Positions 32,413 through 39,708 of a stretch of 64,000 nucleotides of DNA are shown here, one piece after another. The notes beneath the pieces were generated by a model. That model ran no database searches, was not told the origin of the DNA, and saw only the letters and a list, made by a program, of their open reading frames with translations. The stretch is from Flavobacterium sp. (GTDB lineage Bacteria > Bacteroidota > Bacteroidia > Flavobacteriales > Flavobacteriaceae): the NCBI GenBank assembly GCA_030153045.1, contig JASLID010000020.1:1-64000 (forward strand), in the 5' to 3' direction. Every line of letters begins with the position of its first letter. Position 1 is the stretch's first letter. Both the position numbers and the translations under genes were made by a program.

Positions 32413-32556
32413 AAGCGTAAACAACCGGCATTTTATGCTATCCATTTTCCCGCTTTCGCCTTTATCACATTTTCAATGTGGGATACCGGCTTCAAATGAA
32501 ATTCATTGAACACCTATAAAAATAGAAGCTCAGTGAAATAATCGGGGCTAGAAGCT
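32413..32556 (-). repeat. Degraded intergenic repeat element, copy B
   Basis: Read on the minus strand it begins CTAGCCCCGATTATTTCA and ends GCGAAAGCGGGAAAATGGATAGCA, with an internal perfect hairpin CACATT-TTC-AATGTG. The ends resemble copy A at 20687-20800 in opposite orientation. It fills the gap between the convergent murI and gamma-carbonic anhydrase genes and has no coding potential. Confidence 0.42.
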
Positions 32557-32558
32557 AA

Positions 32559-33068
32559 CTATTTAAACCAGCTCGAATACATCACATAATTATTCGAAAT
32601 GCGTTCAATTTCTCCAGCAAAATCACTCTGGTCAATATCTTTCACTTTTTTGGCCGGAATACCCGCGTAAATCGTACCAGACTCAACCACTGTGTTTTGT
32701 GTTACCACTGAACCAGCCCCAATAATCGAATTACTTCCAATCACACAATTGTCCATTACAATAGCTCCCATGCCAATTAAAACATTGTCATGAACCGTAC
32801 AGCCGTGTACAATGGCGTTATGCCCAATAGAAACGTTATTTCCAATAATAGTAGGATGTTTCTGGTAAGTGCAATGAATAACTGCACCATCCTGAATGTT
32901 GACTTTATTTCCCACTTTAATAAAATGCACGTCGCCACGAACCACAGCATTAAACCAAATGCTACATTCAGAGCCAAAGGTTACATCACCAACAATAGTC
33001 GCGTTTTCAGCTACATAACAATCCTCAGGAATTTGAGGAAACTTACCATTTACTTCTTTAATTACCAT
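32559..33068 (-). CDS. Gamma carbonic anhydrase-like hexapeptide protein
   Basis: A 169-residue left-handed beta-helix protein built from hexapeptide repeats (ENATIVGDVTFGSECSIWF, IGNNVSIGHNAIVHGC, IGMGAIVMDNCVIG). The three zinc-ligand histidines of the gamma carbonic anhydrase class are present as His65, His83 and His88 in VIHC and IGHNAIVHG. Bacterial members of the YrdA/PaaY type bind metal but often lack strong carbonic anhydrase activity, so CO2 hydration is not certain. No signal peptide, so cytoplasmic. It lies just downstream of the PorP-like gene but behind a terminator. Confidence 0.88.
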   Translation of the reverse strand: MVIKEVNGKFPQIPEDCYVAENATIVGDVTFGSECSIWFNAVVRGDVHFIKVGNKVNIQDGAVIHCTYQKHPTIIGNNVSIGHNAIVHGCTVHDNVLIGMGAIVMDNCVIGSNSIIGAGSVVTQNTVVESGTIYAGIPAKKVKDIDQSDFAGEIERISNNYVMYSSWFK

Positions 33069-33084
33069 ATTATAACAAAAAAAT

Positions 33085-33107
33085 AGTCCCGAATAAATCG
33101 GGACAAA
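33085..33107 (-). terminator. Terminator after the PorP/SprF-like gene
   Basis: On the minus strand GTCCCGA-TTTAT-TCGGGAC then TATTTTTTT, between the PorP-like stop (33116) and the next start (33068). Confidence 0.85.
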
Positions 33108-33115
33108 TTTTATAA

Positions 33116-34114
33116 TTAATTAACTGCAGGACAGTTACAATCGTATCTTTCTTTTTTACATCCAAAATCGTATCCAAGAGTGATTTGGTGAAAACCACCT
33201 GTCTCGAATTTAATATCACCCACCACATTAGAGTAAGTATAAGCAAACATGAATTTTTTGTAATTAGCACCTAAAATTGGCGTAATGTATTGTAATTTTT
33301 GATCTTTTAACTCAGTTCCATCAACGTATTGAGCTCCATCAAAACTTCTTCTGTAAGACAAACCAGCCCATAATTTACCAAAATCAACACTTTTGTAGGC
33401 TTTCAAATTCACATCAATCGATTTCTCTTTAGTTCTGTCTGTCAATTGAAATAAAACAGAAGGTTCCCAAAGCAACTTTCTTGAATCACCAAAAGTGTAA
33501 CCTGCACTTATAAGATACTTTCTTAAATTATCAGATTCAAATTCAGTATAAATATCACGACTTCTAAAAAGTGCATTTTTAACTGTGGCGTGAGCATAAA
33601 AATCTAACAAATTATAAGATGCTCCAAAATCAACATTAAAATAAGTAGCTCTTTGAATAATTCCAGCAATGATTGGATCAAAATCAGACATGTCAAATGA
33701 CGTTTCATCCAACTGATTTTGCACTAAACCAGCACTTAAACCAAAAGAAAGCTGATTTAAATCGACAGCACTTCTAGAAAACATTAAGTGATGAGCATAA
33801 GTAACCTTGGCTCCTTTTTGAGTATGATATCCATTTTTGTCATTAAATAAAATAACTCCTAGTCCTGATTTACCGCTTTCGCCAATAGATCCATTATAAC
33901 TCAACGTTTGCAAAGCCGGAGCATCATTATTACCAAACCACTGTTGACGAGCTGTCAATCTAATTTTCGAACAATTAGCAGCACCAGCCATCGATGGGTG
34001 TATCAAATAATAATTATCAGATAAATAATCTGAATAAACAGCTATACCTTCTTGGGAGTATGAGGCATTAGTTATTACAAAACAAAACAACAAAAATAAT
34101 TTATATAACTTCAT
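33116..34114 (-). CDS. PorP/SprF-family type IX secretion membrane protein
   Basis: A 332-residue outer-membrane barrel with signal peptide (1-20, ending ASYSQ). The N-terminus matches the PorP/SprF family: YSDYLSDNYYLIHPSMAGAANCSKIRLTARQQWFG, then strands with GKSGLGVILFNDKNGYH and YAHHL, and a C-terminal NAYTYSNVVGDI/ETGGFHQITLGYDF pattern. Family members anchor T9SS-secreted adhesins such as SprB at the surface. Normally an OmpA/PD40 gene and a giant adhesin are adjacent; here neither is next to it. The predicted promoter gives an unusually long leader of about 80 bases. Confidence 0.92.
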   Translation of the reverse strand: MKLYKLFLLFCFVITNASYSQEGIAVYSDYLSDNYYLIHPSMAGAANCSKIRLTARQQWFGNNDAPALQTLSYNGSIGESGKSGLGVILFNDKNGYHTQKGAKVTYAHHLMFSRSAVDLNQLSFGLSAGLVQNQLDETSFDMSDFDPIIAGIIQRATYFNVDFGASYNLLDFYAHATVKNALFRSRDIYTEFESDNLRKYLISAGYTFGDSRKLLWEPSVLFQLTDRTKEKSIDVNLKAYKSVDFGKLWAGLSYRRSFDGAQYVDGTELKDQKLQYITPILGANYKKFMFAYTYSNVVGDIKFETGGFHQITLGYDFGCKKERYDCNCPAVN

Positions 34115-34199
34115 TCGTGTATAGGTTAAAGAATATCATTACAAAGCTTACTATATGCAAACCTTAACTCCACAATTTTTACTAAAAACTGCAAACGCC

Positions 34200-34207
34200 C
34201 AAAGATA
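34200..34207 (-). promoter_or_regulatory. Promoter -7 element for the PorP/SprF-like gene
   Basis: TATCTTTG on the minus strand is an exact TAnnTTTG match, about 85 bases upstream of ATG 34114. No -33 TTG at standard distance. Confidence 0.5.
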
Positions 34208-34323
34208 TAATTTTTTGTCATAGAAAATAAAATCTTTTACTATTTTTTAAATCACAATAATCTAGCAACTTGTTAATTAAACCATAAAACCCAATCTAAT
34301 TTATTTAAGACTAATATGTTTAC

Positions 34324-34331
34324 TAACTTTG
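34324..34331 (+). promoter_or_regulatory. Promoter -7 element for the Nfu gene
   Basis: TAACTTTG matches TAnnTTTG. The predicted transcript starts near 34338, giving a leader of about 100 bases that contains the eight-codon frame. Confidence 0.5.
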
Positions 34332-34356
34332 CACAAAATAGACTTTATCTCTTGTC

Positions 34357-34383
34357 ATGATTTGCACACGTAAACATTCATAA
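34357..34383 (+). CDS. Possible leader peptide MICTRKHS
   Basis: An eight-codon open frame (Met-Ile-Cys-Thr-Arg-Lys-His-Ser, stop TAA) begins about 19 bases after the predicted transcript start and 54 bases before the Nfu start codon. Position as first ORF on the message and a cysteine codon before an iron-sulfur protein suggest a regulatory leader peptide. It is too short to be supported by composition, so this is a hypothesis. Confidence 0.25.
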   Translation: MICTRKHS

Positions 34384-34436
34384 ATATATTTCCTCGTGGC
34401 AACGCAAGACAACTAAAAAACAAATAGTAGAAGCAT

Positions 34437-35333
34437 ATGAAACTAATTACAATAAAAGATACCCAAAATCCAAATATTCTAAAATTTGAATTCACTTATT
34501 TTATTTGTCCAAATCAAAGCTACGAATTCAAAAACATAGACGAATGTGCTGATTCTATATTAGCTCAACAGTTATTTTATTTACCCTTTGTAAAAACAGT
34601 TTACATTTCCGGAAACTTTATTGCCATTGAAAAATTCAATATTGTTGAATGGGATGATGTTAAACATGCTGTAGCCGAACAAATGGAAGCTTATGTAAAC
34701 AGCGGTGGTGAAGTTGTAAAAGCAAAAGAAGCAACTAAAAAAACACCCGTAACCGTTTATGCCGAAAGCACACCAAATCCATCAGTGATGAAATTTGTGT
34801 CAAGCAAAATGTTAACCAAAAATATTGTAGAATGTAAAAATATTGACGAAACTCAAGCCTCTCCTCTTGCAAAAGAATTGTTTAAATTTCCTTTTGTAAA
34901 AGAAGTTTTTTTCGATGAAAATTATATTTCAATAACCAAATACGACGTTAGTGAATGGCAGGAAATTACCAACGAATTAAGAACATTTATTAAAGAATTT
35001 ATCGAAAACGGCAACCTTGTTGTAGACGAAACTAAAGTTGTACATTCTAAAAATGCTGAAAAACAGAAAATAGAAAATTTCGACAATCTGGATGTCACTT
35101 CTCAAAAAATAATCAATATCATTGAAGAATATATCAAACCTGCTGTTGCTGCCGATGGTGGGAATATTCTTTTTGATTCTTTTTCTGAAGCCGATAAAAA
35201 AGTAAAAGTTGTTTTACAAGGTGCTTGCAGCGGATGCCCATCATCAACATTTACCTTAAAAAACGGAATCGAAAATATGTTGAAAGAAATGCTTAACGAC
35301 CAAGAGATTAAAGTCGAAGCCCTTAACGGTTAA
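34437..35333 (+). CDS. NifU/Nfu iron-sulfur scaffold with two Nfu_N domains
   Basis: A 298-residue iron-sulfur cluster carrier. The C-terminal NifU domain (about 218-296) has the cluster-binding pair Cys264 and Cys267 in GACSGCPSSTF. Upstream are two related Nfu_N domains, at about 3-92 and 105-195, each with a TPNPxxxKF-like start (TQNPNILKF, STPNPSVMKF), a FPFVKxV strand and an I-K-x-V-EW helix start. Most Nfu proteins have one such domain, so the tandem copy is notable. It transfers 4Fe-4S clusters to client enzymes; QueG and YjdI in this window are possible kinds of client by inference. Confidence 0.92.
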   Translation: MKLITIKDTQNPNILKFEFTYFICPNQSYEFKNIDECADSILAQQLFYLPFVKTVYISGNFIAIEKFNIVEWDDVKHAVAEQMEAYVNSGGEVVKAKEATKKTPVTVYAESTPNPSVMKFVSSKMLTKNIVECKNIDETQASPLAKELFKFPFVKEVFFDENYISITKYDVSEWQEITNELRTFIKEFIENGNLVVDETKVVHSKNAEKQKIENFDNLDVTSQKIINIIEEYIKPAVAADGGNILFDSFSEADKKVKVVLQGACSGCPSSTFTLKNGIENMLKEMLNDQEIKVEALNG

Positions 35334-35337
35334 TTAG

Positions 35338-35368
35338 TTGCGTCTTAGTTTTAAAATCATTAACTTTA
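35338..35368 (+). promoter_or_regulatory. Promoter for the dodecin gene
   Basis: TTG (35338-35340), 20-base spacer, TAACTTTA (35361-35368), one mismatch in the last base of the -7 consensus. It begins four bases after the Nfu stop codon. Confidence 0.5.
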
Positions 35369-35396
35369 ATAGCTAATAATCATTTAAACTAAAACT

Positions 35397-35597
35397 ATGT
35401 CAGTATTAAAAGTAATTGAAGTATTGTCTAGCTCACCTACAAGCTGGGAAGATGCCACCGCTAAAGCCGTTGAAAAAGCATCAAAATCAGTAAAACACAT
35501 TCGCTCAGTATATGTTCAAGACCAGAGCGCACAAGTGAAAGATGGAAAAGTGAGTGAATATCGTGTGAATTTGAAACTAACTTTCGAATTAGAATAA
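35397..35597 (+). CDS. Dodecin, flavin-binding storage protein
   Basis: A 66-residue protein that assembles into hollow dodecamers binding flavins, thought to buffer free flavin and protect against its photochemistry. The whole family pattern is present: VIEVLSSSPTSWEDATAKAV with the flavin-stacking Trp17, then VYVQDQSAQVKDGKVSEYRVNLKLTFELE with the conserved Gln in the isoalloxazine-binding strand. It is a complete single-domain protein with its own promoter and terminator. Confidence 0.95.
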   Translation: MSVLKVIEVLSSSPTSWEDATAKAVEKASKSVKHIRSVYVQDQSAQVKDGKVSEYRVNLKLTFELE

Positions 35598-35617
35598 TAA
35601 TCTACCCCTATAAACTT

Positions 35618-35653
35618 AAGAATGCGTTTCAAAACTGAAACGCATTCTTTTTA
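35618..35653 (+). terminator. Terminator after the dodecin gene
   Basis: AAGAATGCGTTT and AAACGCATTCTT, a 12-base stem with a short loop followed by T-run. Confidence 0.9.
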
Positions 35654-35703
35654 ATTGGAAGAAAATTCGTAATATTACATTAATAATCAAAAAACTAATA
35701 AAA

Positions 35704-36060
35704 ATGGGAATAGGAAGTTTTTTTAAGAACCTATTTGGCTCTAAAGCGAATAGAGATGAAATCACTGAAAAAGTGAGTGATTTTGCAGACGATACCATTG
35801 CAAAAGCAAAAGAAAGTGCTGCTCCATTAATTGATAAAGTAGAAGATTTTGCAGAACAAGCTGGTGAAAAGATAAAAGAATTTGTCCCTCAAGCGGCAGA
35901 AGCTATTGACAATGTGGTTGAAACTGTGAAAGAAAAAGCAGGTCAAGCATTAGACAAAGTAGAAGAATTAGCACATGGAGCAGTAGACACTGCTGAAGAG
36001 AAAGCTGATAGTTTTGTTTCAAAAAATACTGAAAAAGCGTCGGAAGAAGAAGCGGATTAA
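35704..36060 (+). CDS. Small amphipathic helical protein (YtxH/LEA-like)
   Basis: A 118-residue highly charged protein without signal peptide. After a short start (MGIGSFFKNLFGSKAN) it is one long series of amphipathic helical repeats of about eleven residues, such as ADDTIAKAKES, LIDKVEDFAEQ, AGEKIKEFVPQ and GQALDKVEELA, ending in an acidic tail. The pattern resembles group 3 LEA or YtxH-type stress proteins; a protective or membrane-associated role is inference from the pattern only. It is tail-to-tail with tsaB, the stop codons being directly adjacent. Confidence 0.75.
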   Translation: MGIGSFFKNLFGSKANRDEITEKVSDFADDTIAKAKESAAPLIDKVEDFAEQAGEKIKEFVPQAAEAIDNVVETVKEKAGQALDKVEELAHGAVDTAEEKADSFVSKNTEKASEEEAD

Positions 36061-36729
36061 TTATTTTGACGAACTCGTCATCATAAAATCTTTTAGATAA
36101 AAAGGTTCAAAGTAAGCGACATCAACAGTGTCGCTTTTTTTATACTTTTCAAACGCAATTTGACTCATTTCGTTAGCTGATGGAAATATAACTTCATCGT
36201 GAAAAACAAATTTTTCATTGGTTAAAACCAATTTGCATTTATCAGCGCCATCTCCAATTAAATGAATGGTTTCCTGAATATCCAGAAAAGAAGTTGAATC
36301 GATAATTTCCGATTTTATTTCTCTTATTTTTTCGTGATTTGAATTAAAAATCGCTGTAAAACATTCCATTCTACGCGCGTCAAGCATAGAAACAATTAGG
36401 CCTTCTTGAATAGCTAATTTTTGAGCTAACGACTGTAAAGTATCAATCGCAATCAAGGGAATATTTAACGAATAACACAATCCTTTTGCTGCCGAAACCC
36501 CTATACGCAATCCGGTGTAAGAACCCGGACCTTGACTTACTGCAATGGCAGATAAATTTTTGAAATCAATTTTCGCTTCTTTCAAAATACCTTCTATAAA
36601 AACATGCAATTTTTCGGCATGCGAATAGCCAGCTTCTGCAATTTCTTTGCACAAAATAGTTTCTCCGTTTAGCGACAAAGCTACAGAACAGTTTTTAGTA
36701 GCCGTTTCTATTGATAAAATATAAGTCAT
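36061..36729 (-). CDS. tsaB: tRNA threonylcarbamoyladenosine biosynthesis protein TsaB
   Basis: Non-catalytic partner of TsaD in the complex that places the threonylcarbamoyl group on A37 of ANN-decoding tRNAs. It keeps the ASKHA fold start ILSIETATKNCSVAL and the GPGSYTGLRIG segment at 67-77, but has no HxxxH metal site, which separates it from TsaD. At 222 aa the length is typical. The open frame extends to 36789 across its own promoter at 36750-36757, so ATG 36729 is used. Its partner tsaD is outside the window. Confidence 0.95.
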   Translation of the reverse strand: MTYILSIETATKNCSVALSLNGETILCKEIAEAGYSHAEKLHVFIEGILKEAKIDFKNLSAIAVSQGPGSYTGLRIGVSAAKGLCYSLNIPLIAIDTLQSLAQKLAIQEGLIVSMLDARRMECFTAIFNSNHEKIREIKSEIIDSTSFLDIQETIHLIGDGADKCKLVLTNEKFVFHDEVIFPSANEMSQIAFEKYKKSDTVDVAYFEPFYLKDFMMTSSSK

Positions 36730-36749
36730 TTTGAAAATGTTTCGAATGG

Positions 36750-36757
36750 CAAAGGTA
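36750..36757 (-). promoter_or_regulatory. Promoter -7 element for tsaB
   Basis: TACCTTTG on the minus strand matches TAnnTTTG, placing the transcript start about 14 bases before ATG 36729. Confidence 0.45.
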
Positions 36758-36776
36758 CAAAGTAGAATGTTATAAA

Positions 36777-36814
36777 AGAAAAAGCTCAAAACTATAAATA
36801 GATTTGAGCTTTTC
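36777..36814 (-). terminator. Terminator after the TolC/adaptor operon
   Basis: On the minus strand AAAAGCTCAAA and TTTGAGCTTTT with a 12-base loop, followed by TCTTTT. It separates the efflux genes from tsaB. Confidence 0.85.
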
Positions 36815-36839
36815 GACCAATCAACTAAAAATTTAAATT

Positions 36840-38177
36840 TTAACTTTCTTTTTCTTCGTTAGCTTTTTTCTTTTCGGCCGCTTTTTCTTCTTTCGATTTT
36901 ATATATACTTTATCATCTGGATTCAATTCTTTAGTCACTACTGTATAAGGACCTGTAACAATCGTTTCTCCTTTTTTCAATCCTGAAGTAACTTCAATGT
37001 AAGTATCGTCTTGTATGCCGGTTGTAATAATTCTAAGTTTTACTTTGTCCCCTGATTTTACAAAAACACATTCGTAACGCTTTTCATTTTTTACTTCTGG
37101 CATTTCCTCTGCTCCATCTTCACCTTCCTCTTCGGCTACATAGATTTTACGAGCTGCAGTAGTATCTGTACGCATCACAACAGCACTAATAGGCGCGGTA
37201 ATAACATTCTCTTTACGGGTAGTAATAATATCGACAGTCGCTGTCATTCCTGGACGGAATGGCGAAAAATTAGACGCTTTCCCAACCATTAAATCAGCAT
37301 ACGACTCTTTCAAAATTCTAACTTTCACTTTAAAATTTGTCACCTGATCAGCCGAAAGTGCTGTACTTGCCGAATTAGAAATACTAGTCACAATTCCTGT
37401 GAATTCTTTCTTCAAATAAGCATCCACTTCTACTTTAGCCGAATCGCCAATTTCAATTTTTACAATATCATTTTCATTAACATCGACTTCCACTTCCATG
37501 TTATTTAAATTAGCCACACGCATCATTTCGGTACCTGTCATTTGTTGGGTTCCTAAAACACGTTCACCTAATTCTACATCTAATTTTGAAATCGTTCCAT
37601 CAACTGGCGCATAAATAGCGGTTTTTCCTAAATTTTCTCTAGATTCATTTACAGTTGCCGATGCACTTTGCACATTATAGTAAGCTGCTTGTTTTGCTGC
37701 TTGAGCTCCTTCAAAAGCAGCTACAGATTTATCCCATTCTGCTCTCGAAATGATTCCTTTGTCGAATAATTTTTTGCTTCGGTCATAACTCGCTTTGGCT
37801 TCCTTAAATTGCGCATCTGCTTGACTTAAACCGGCTCTTGTATTAGACAACCCGGCTTGAGAACGATTTAATCCTGAGGTATATAATTCAGGGTTAACTC
37901 GGACTAATAGTTGCCCTTTTTTTACTGTTTGGCCTTCTTTAACAGGCAAAGCAATGATTTCCCCTGAAACTTCAGAAGATATTTTAACTTCAATTTCCGG
38001 TTGAATTTTTCCAGTAGCCGAAACGGTTTCTACAATAGTTCTTTGTTCAACTTTTGCAATTTCAACTTCTTTCCCTTCGTTTTTGCCTCCAATAACGCCA
38101 GCTTTTCGTAATGAAACTGCTAAAATAATTAACACTATTGTTCCACCTATTAGTAAATATTTTGTTCTACTTGTCAT
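36840..38177 (-). CDS. Efflux periplasmic adaptor (membrane fusion protein, MacA/RND type)
   Basis: A 445-residue membrane fusion protein linking an inner-membrane pump to TolC. One N-terminal membrane helix (residues 6-24), then a lipoyl/biotinyl half (VSGEIIALPVKEGQTVKKGQLLVRV), a long coiled-coil hairpin at about 100-185 (ASYDRSKKLFDKGIISRAEWD is its hallmark), the second lipoyl half (IYAPVDGTISKLDVELGERVLG), a beta-barrel and the C-terminal MP domain. The tail is Lys/Glu-rich. It starts six bases after the TolC gene. No pump gene, either RND or MacB-type ABC, is present on either side, since a terminator follows immediately. Confidence 0.92.
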   Translation of the reverse strand: MTSRTKYLLIGGTIVLIILAVSLRKAGVIGGKNEGKEVEIAKVEQRTIVETVSATGKIQPEIEVKISSEVSGEIIALPVKEGQTVKKGQLLVRVNPELYTSGLNRSQAGLSNTRAGLSQADAQFKEAKASYDRSKKLFDKGIISRAEWDKSVAAFEGAQAAKQAAYYNVQSASATVNESRENLGKTAIYAPVDGTISKLDVELGERVLGTQQMTGTEMMRVANLNNMEVEVDVNENDIVKIEIGDSAKVEVDAYLKKEFTGIVTSISNSASTALSADQVTNFKVKVRILKESYADLMVGKASNFSPFRPGMTATVDIITTRKENVITAPISAVVMRTDTTAARKIYVAEEEGEDGAEEMPEVKNEKRYECVFVKSGDKVKLRIITTGIQDDTYIEVTSGLKKGETIVTGPYTVVTKELNPDDKVYIKSKEEKAAEKKKANEEKES

Positions 38178-38183
38178 GATAAC

Positions 38184-39563
38184 TTATTGTTTTTGAATAA
38201 TTGGAATTCCGAAATAAAATTCTAATATCTTTGTTCTGAATATATAATCATATTTTGTTCTTAATACTTCCGATTGGGCGTTTACAAACATGGTTTGCGC
38301 CTGATTGTAATCGAAAACATTCATCAATCCTACTTCATATCTTTCTTTGGCATAATTTAATGCGTTTTGACGTGCTTCAAATGTTGTCACGGCTGCTTCG
38401 TGTGATTTTTGAGCGCCTTTTGTATCGGTATAAGCGGTAAAAACTGTTCTTTCTAAATCTAGTTCTTGTTGTTCCAATGCAATTTTAGAACGTTCTAATG
38501 CAATTTTAGAACGGAATACATTATTTCTTGCCGAAAATCCGTTTAAAATTGGAACGTTAAGCGATAGTCCATAACTATGTCCTTTATTGTTGCTAAACTG
38601 ATCGAAAACCGGTAATGGTTTTCCGATTCCAACTGGAAAACCATTTGAATCGAAAACAATTCTGTCAGAGTAAGATGCTCTGGTACTAAAACTATAGAAA
38701 CCTTGCAAAGTAGGTTGATAAGCACCTCTTGAAATGCTCACATCTTTTTCGGCAATTTGAACATTGGTTTGTGCTATTTTCAAGTCGACTCTGGTTTCTT
38801 TGGCTTTATCTAAGATCACTTTCGGCTCTTGCAATAAAATGGCACTTTCTTGAGTGGTCACATCTGCTTCTACAATGTCAAATTCCTGAAAATTATCCAA
38901 TTGTAACAATTGTGCTAAACTTAATTTCGAAATTAACAGTGCATTTTCAGCCACAATTAATCTTTGATTGTCTGCTGCCACAGTAGCCTTTACATCCAGT
39001 AAATCACCACGTGGAATCATACCTGCTTCAACCAGTTCGTTTGTTCTTTCGTATTGCTTGTTATCGTAGCTTAATTGTTCGGTTTGTACTTTTAGATTTT
39101 CTTTGTTGAAAAGAATCTGCAAATAAGCATTCACCACATTAAGCGAAACATCCTCCTGTATTTTGGTCAATTGGTATTGCGAGGCAATTCGGGATAAGTT
39201 TGCTTTTCGGAATTGATTTTGATTTTGCAATCCTTTGTAAATATCAATTCCAGCATTTAATCCTGCTGAAGTAAACTGAGTCGTTTGATTTTCTAACAAA
39301 CCTGTTGTGATATTTTGGTTCAAACCAATATTCCACGAATGCGATGCCTGAGCATTTATAGAAGGCAAAAATCTTCCAATAGCATCCTTTCTGGTGATAT
39401 CAGCCAATTGCTTGTCTAATTCTGTTTGCTTTATCGAAATATTATTTTGAACGGCATGATTCACACATTCTTCGAGCGTCCATTTCTTGGTTTGACCCAA
39501 AACGACCGACGCGTTTAAAAAGGCGAATAGCGTTAAAAAAGTGAGTTTTATATTTTGTGTCAT
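38184..39563 (-). CDS. TolC-family outer membrane efflux protein
   Basis: A 459-residue outer-membrane channel with signal peptide (1-23, ending VVLGQ). Two internally repeated outer-membrane efflux regions are visible: the first from WTLEECVNHAVQNNISIKQTEL and the second from ETRVDLKIAQTNVQIAEKDVS. Long helices of the periplasmic tunnel contain NAYLQILFNKENLKVQTEQL and YEVGLMNVFDYNQAQTMFVNAQ. Trimeric channel formation is family knowledge. First gene of the two-gene operon with the adaptor, under the promoter at 39599-39606. Confidence 0.93.
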   Translation of the reverse strand: MTQNIKLTFLTLFAFLNASVVLGQTKKWTLEECVNHAVQNNISIKQTELDKQLADITRKDAIGRFLPSINAQASHSWNIGLNQNITTGLLENQTTQFTSAGLNAGIDIYKGLQNQNQFRKANLSRIASQYQLTKIQEDVSLNVVNAYLQILFNKENLKVQTEQLSYDNKQYERTNELVEAGMIPRGDLLDVKATVAADNQRLIVAENALLISKLSLAQLLQLDNFQEFDIVEADVTTQESAILLQEPKVILDKAKETRVDLKIAQTNVQIAEKDVSISRGAYQPTLQGFYSFSTRASYSDRIVFDSNGFPVGIGKPLPVFDQFSNNKGHSYGLSLNVPILNGFSARNNVFRSKIALERSKIALEQQELDLERTVFTAYTDTKGAQKSHEAAVTTFEARQNALNYAKERYEVGLMNVFDYNQAQTMFVNAQSEVLRTKYDYIFRTKILEFYFGIPIIQKQ

Positions 39564-39598
39564 TTTATATTTTAGAAAAGTTTTACTGACTTGTCTTA

Positions 39599-39606
39599 CA
39601 AATTTA
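39599..39606 (-). promoter_or_regulatory. Promoter -7 element for the TolC/adaptor operon
   Basis: TAAATTTG on the minus strand matches TAnnTTTG, about 36 bases from ATG 39563. The -33 region is unclear. Confidence 0.42.
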
Positions 39607-39656
39607 ATTTATTTCTCAATAAGACTCCTACTTTTATAATTTGTTACAAAATGAAG

Positions 39657-39688
39657 TTGATAATTTTTATAAAATAATTTTACATTTG
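39657..39688 (+). promoter_or_regulatory. Complete promoter for the DUF4403 gene
   Basis: TTG (39657-39659), 21-base spacer, TACATTTG (39681-39688). Predicted leader of about 13 bases. Confidence 0.65.
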
Positions 39689-39708
39689 TTCCATAACACG
39701 ATTTTTAA

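Larger units (their letters stand above)
34115..34436. other. Divergent regulatory region between PorP-like and Nfu genes
   Basis: A 322-base, AT-rich gap without a full gene. It contains two divergent -7 elements (34200-34207 minus and 34324-34331 plus) about 120 bases apart, and, on the plus strand, an eight-codon open frame at 34357-34383 followed by a GC-richer stretch (CCTCGTGGCAACGC) before the Nfu start. Confidence 0.6.

Noticed and set aside
34384..34436. Possible riboswitch in the nfu leader
   Set aside because: The GC-rich patch CCTCGTGGCAACGC does not match any riboswitch core I know; leader-peptide control is the better idea.
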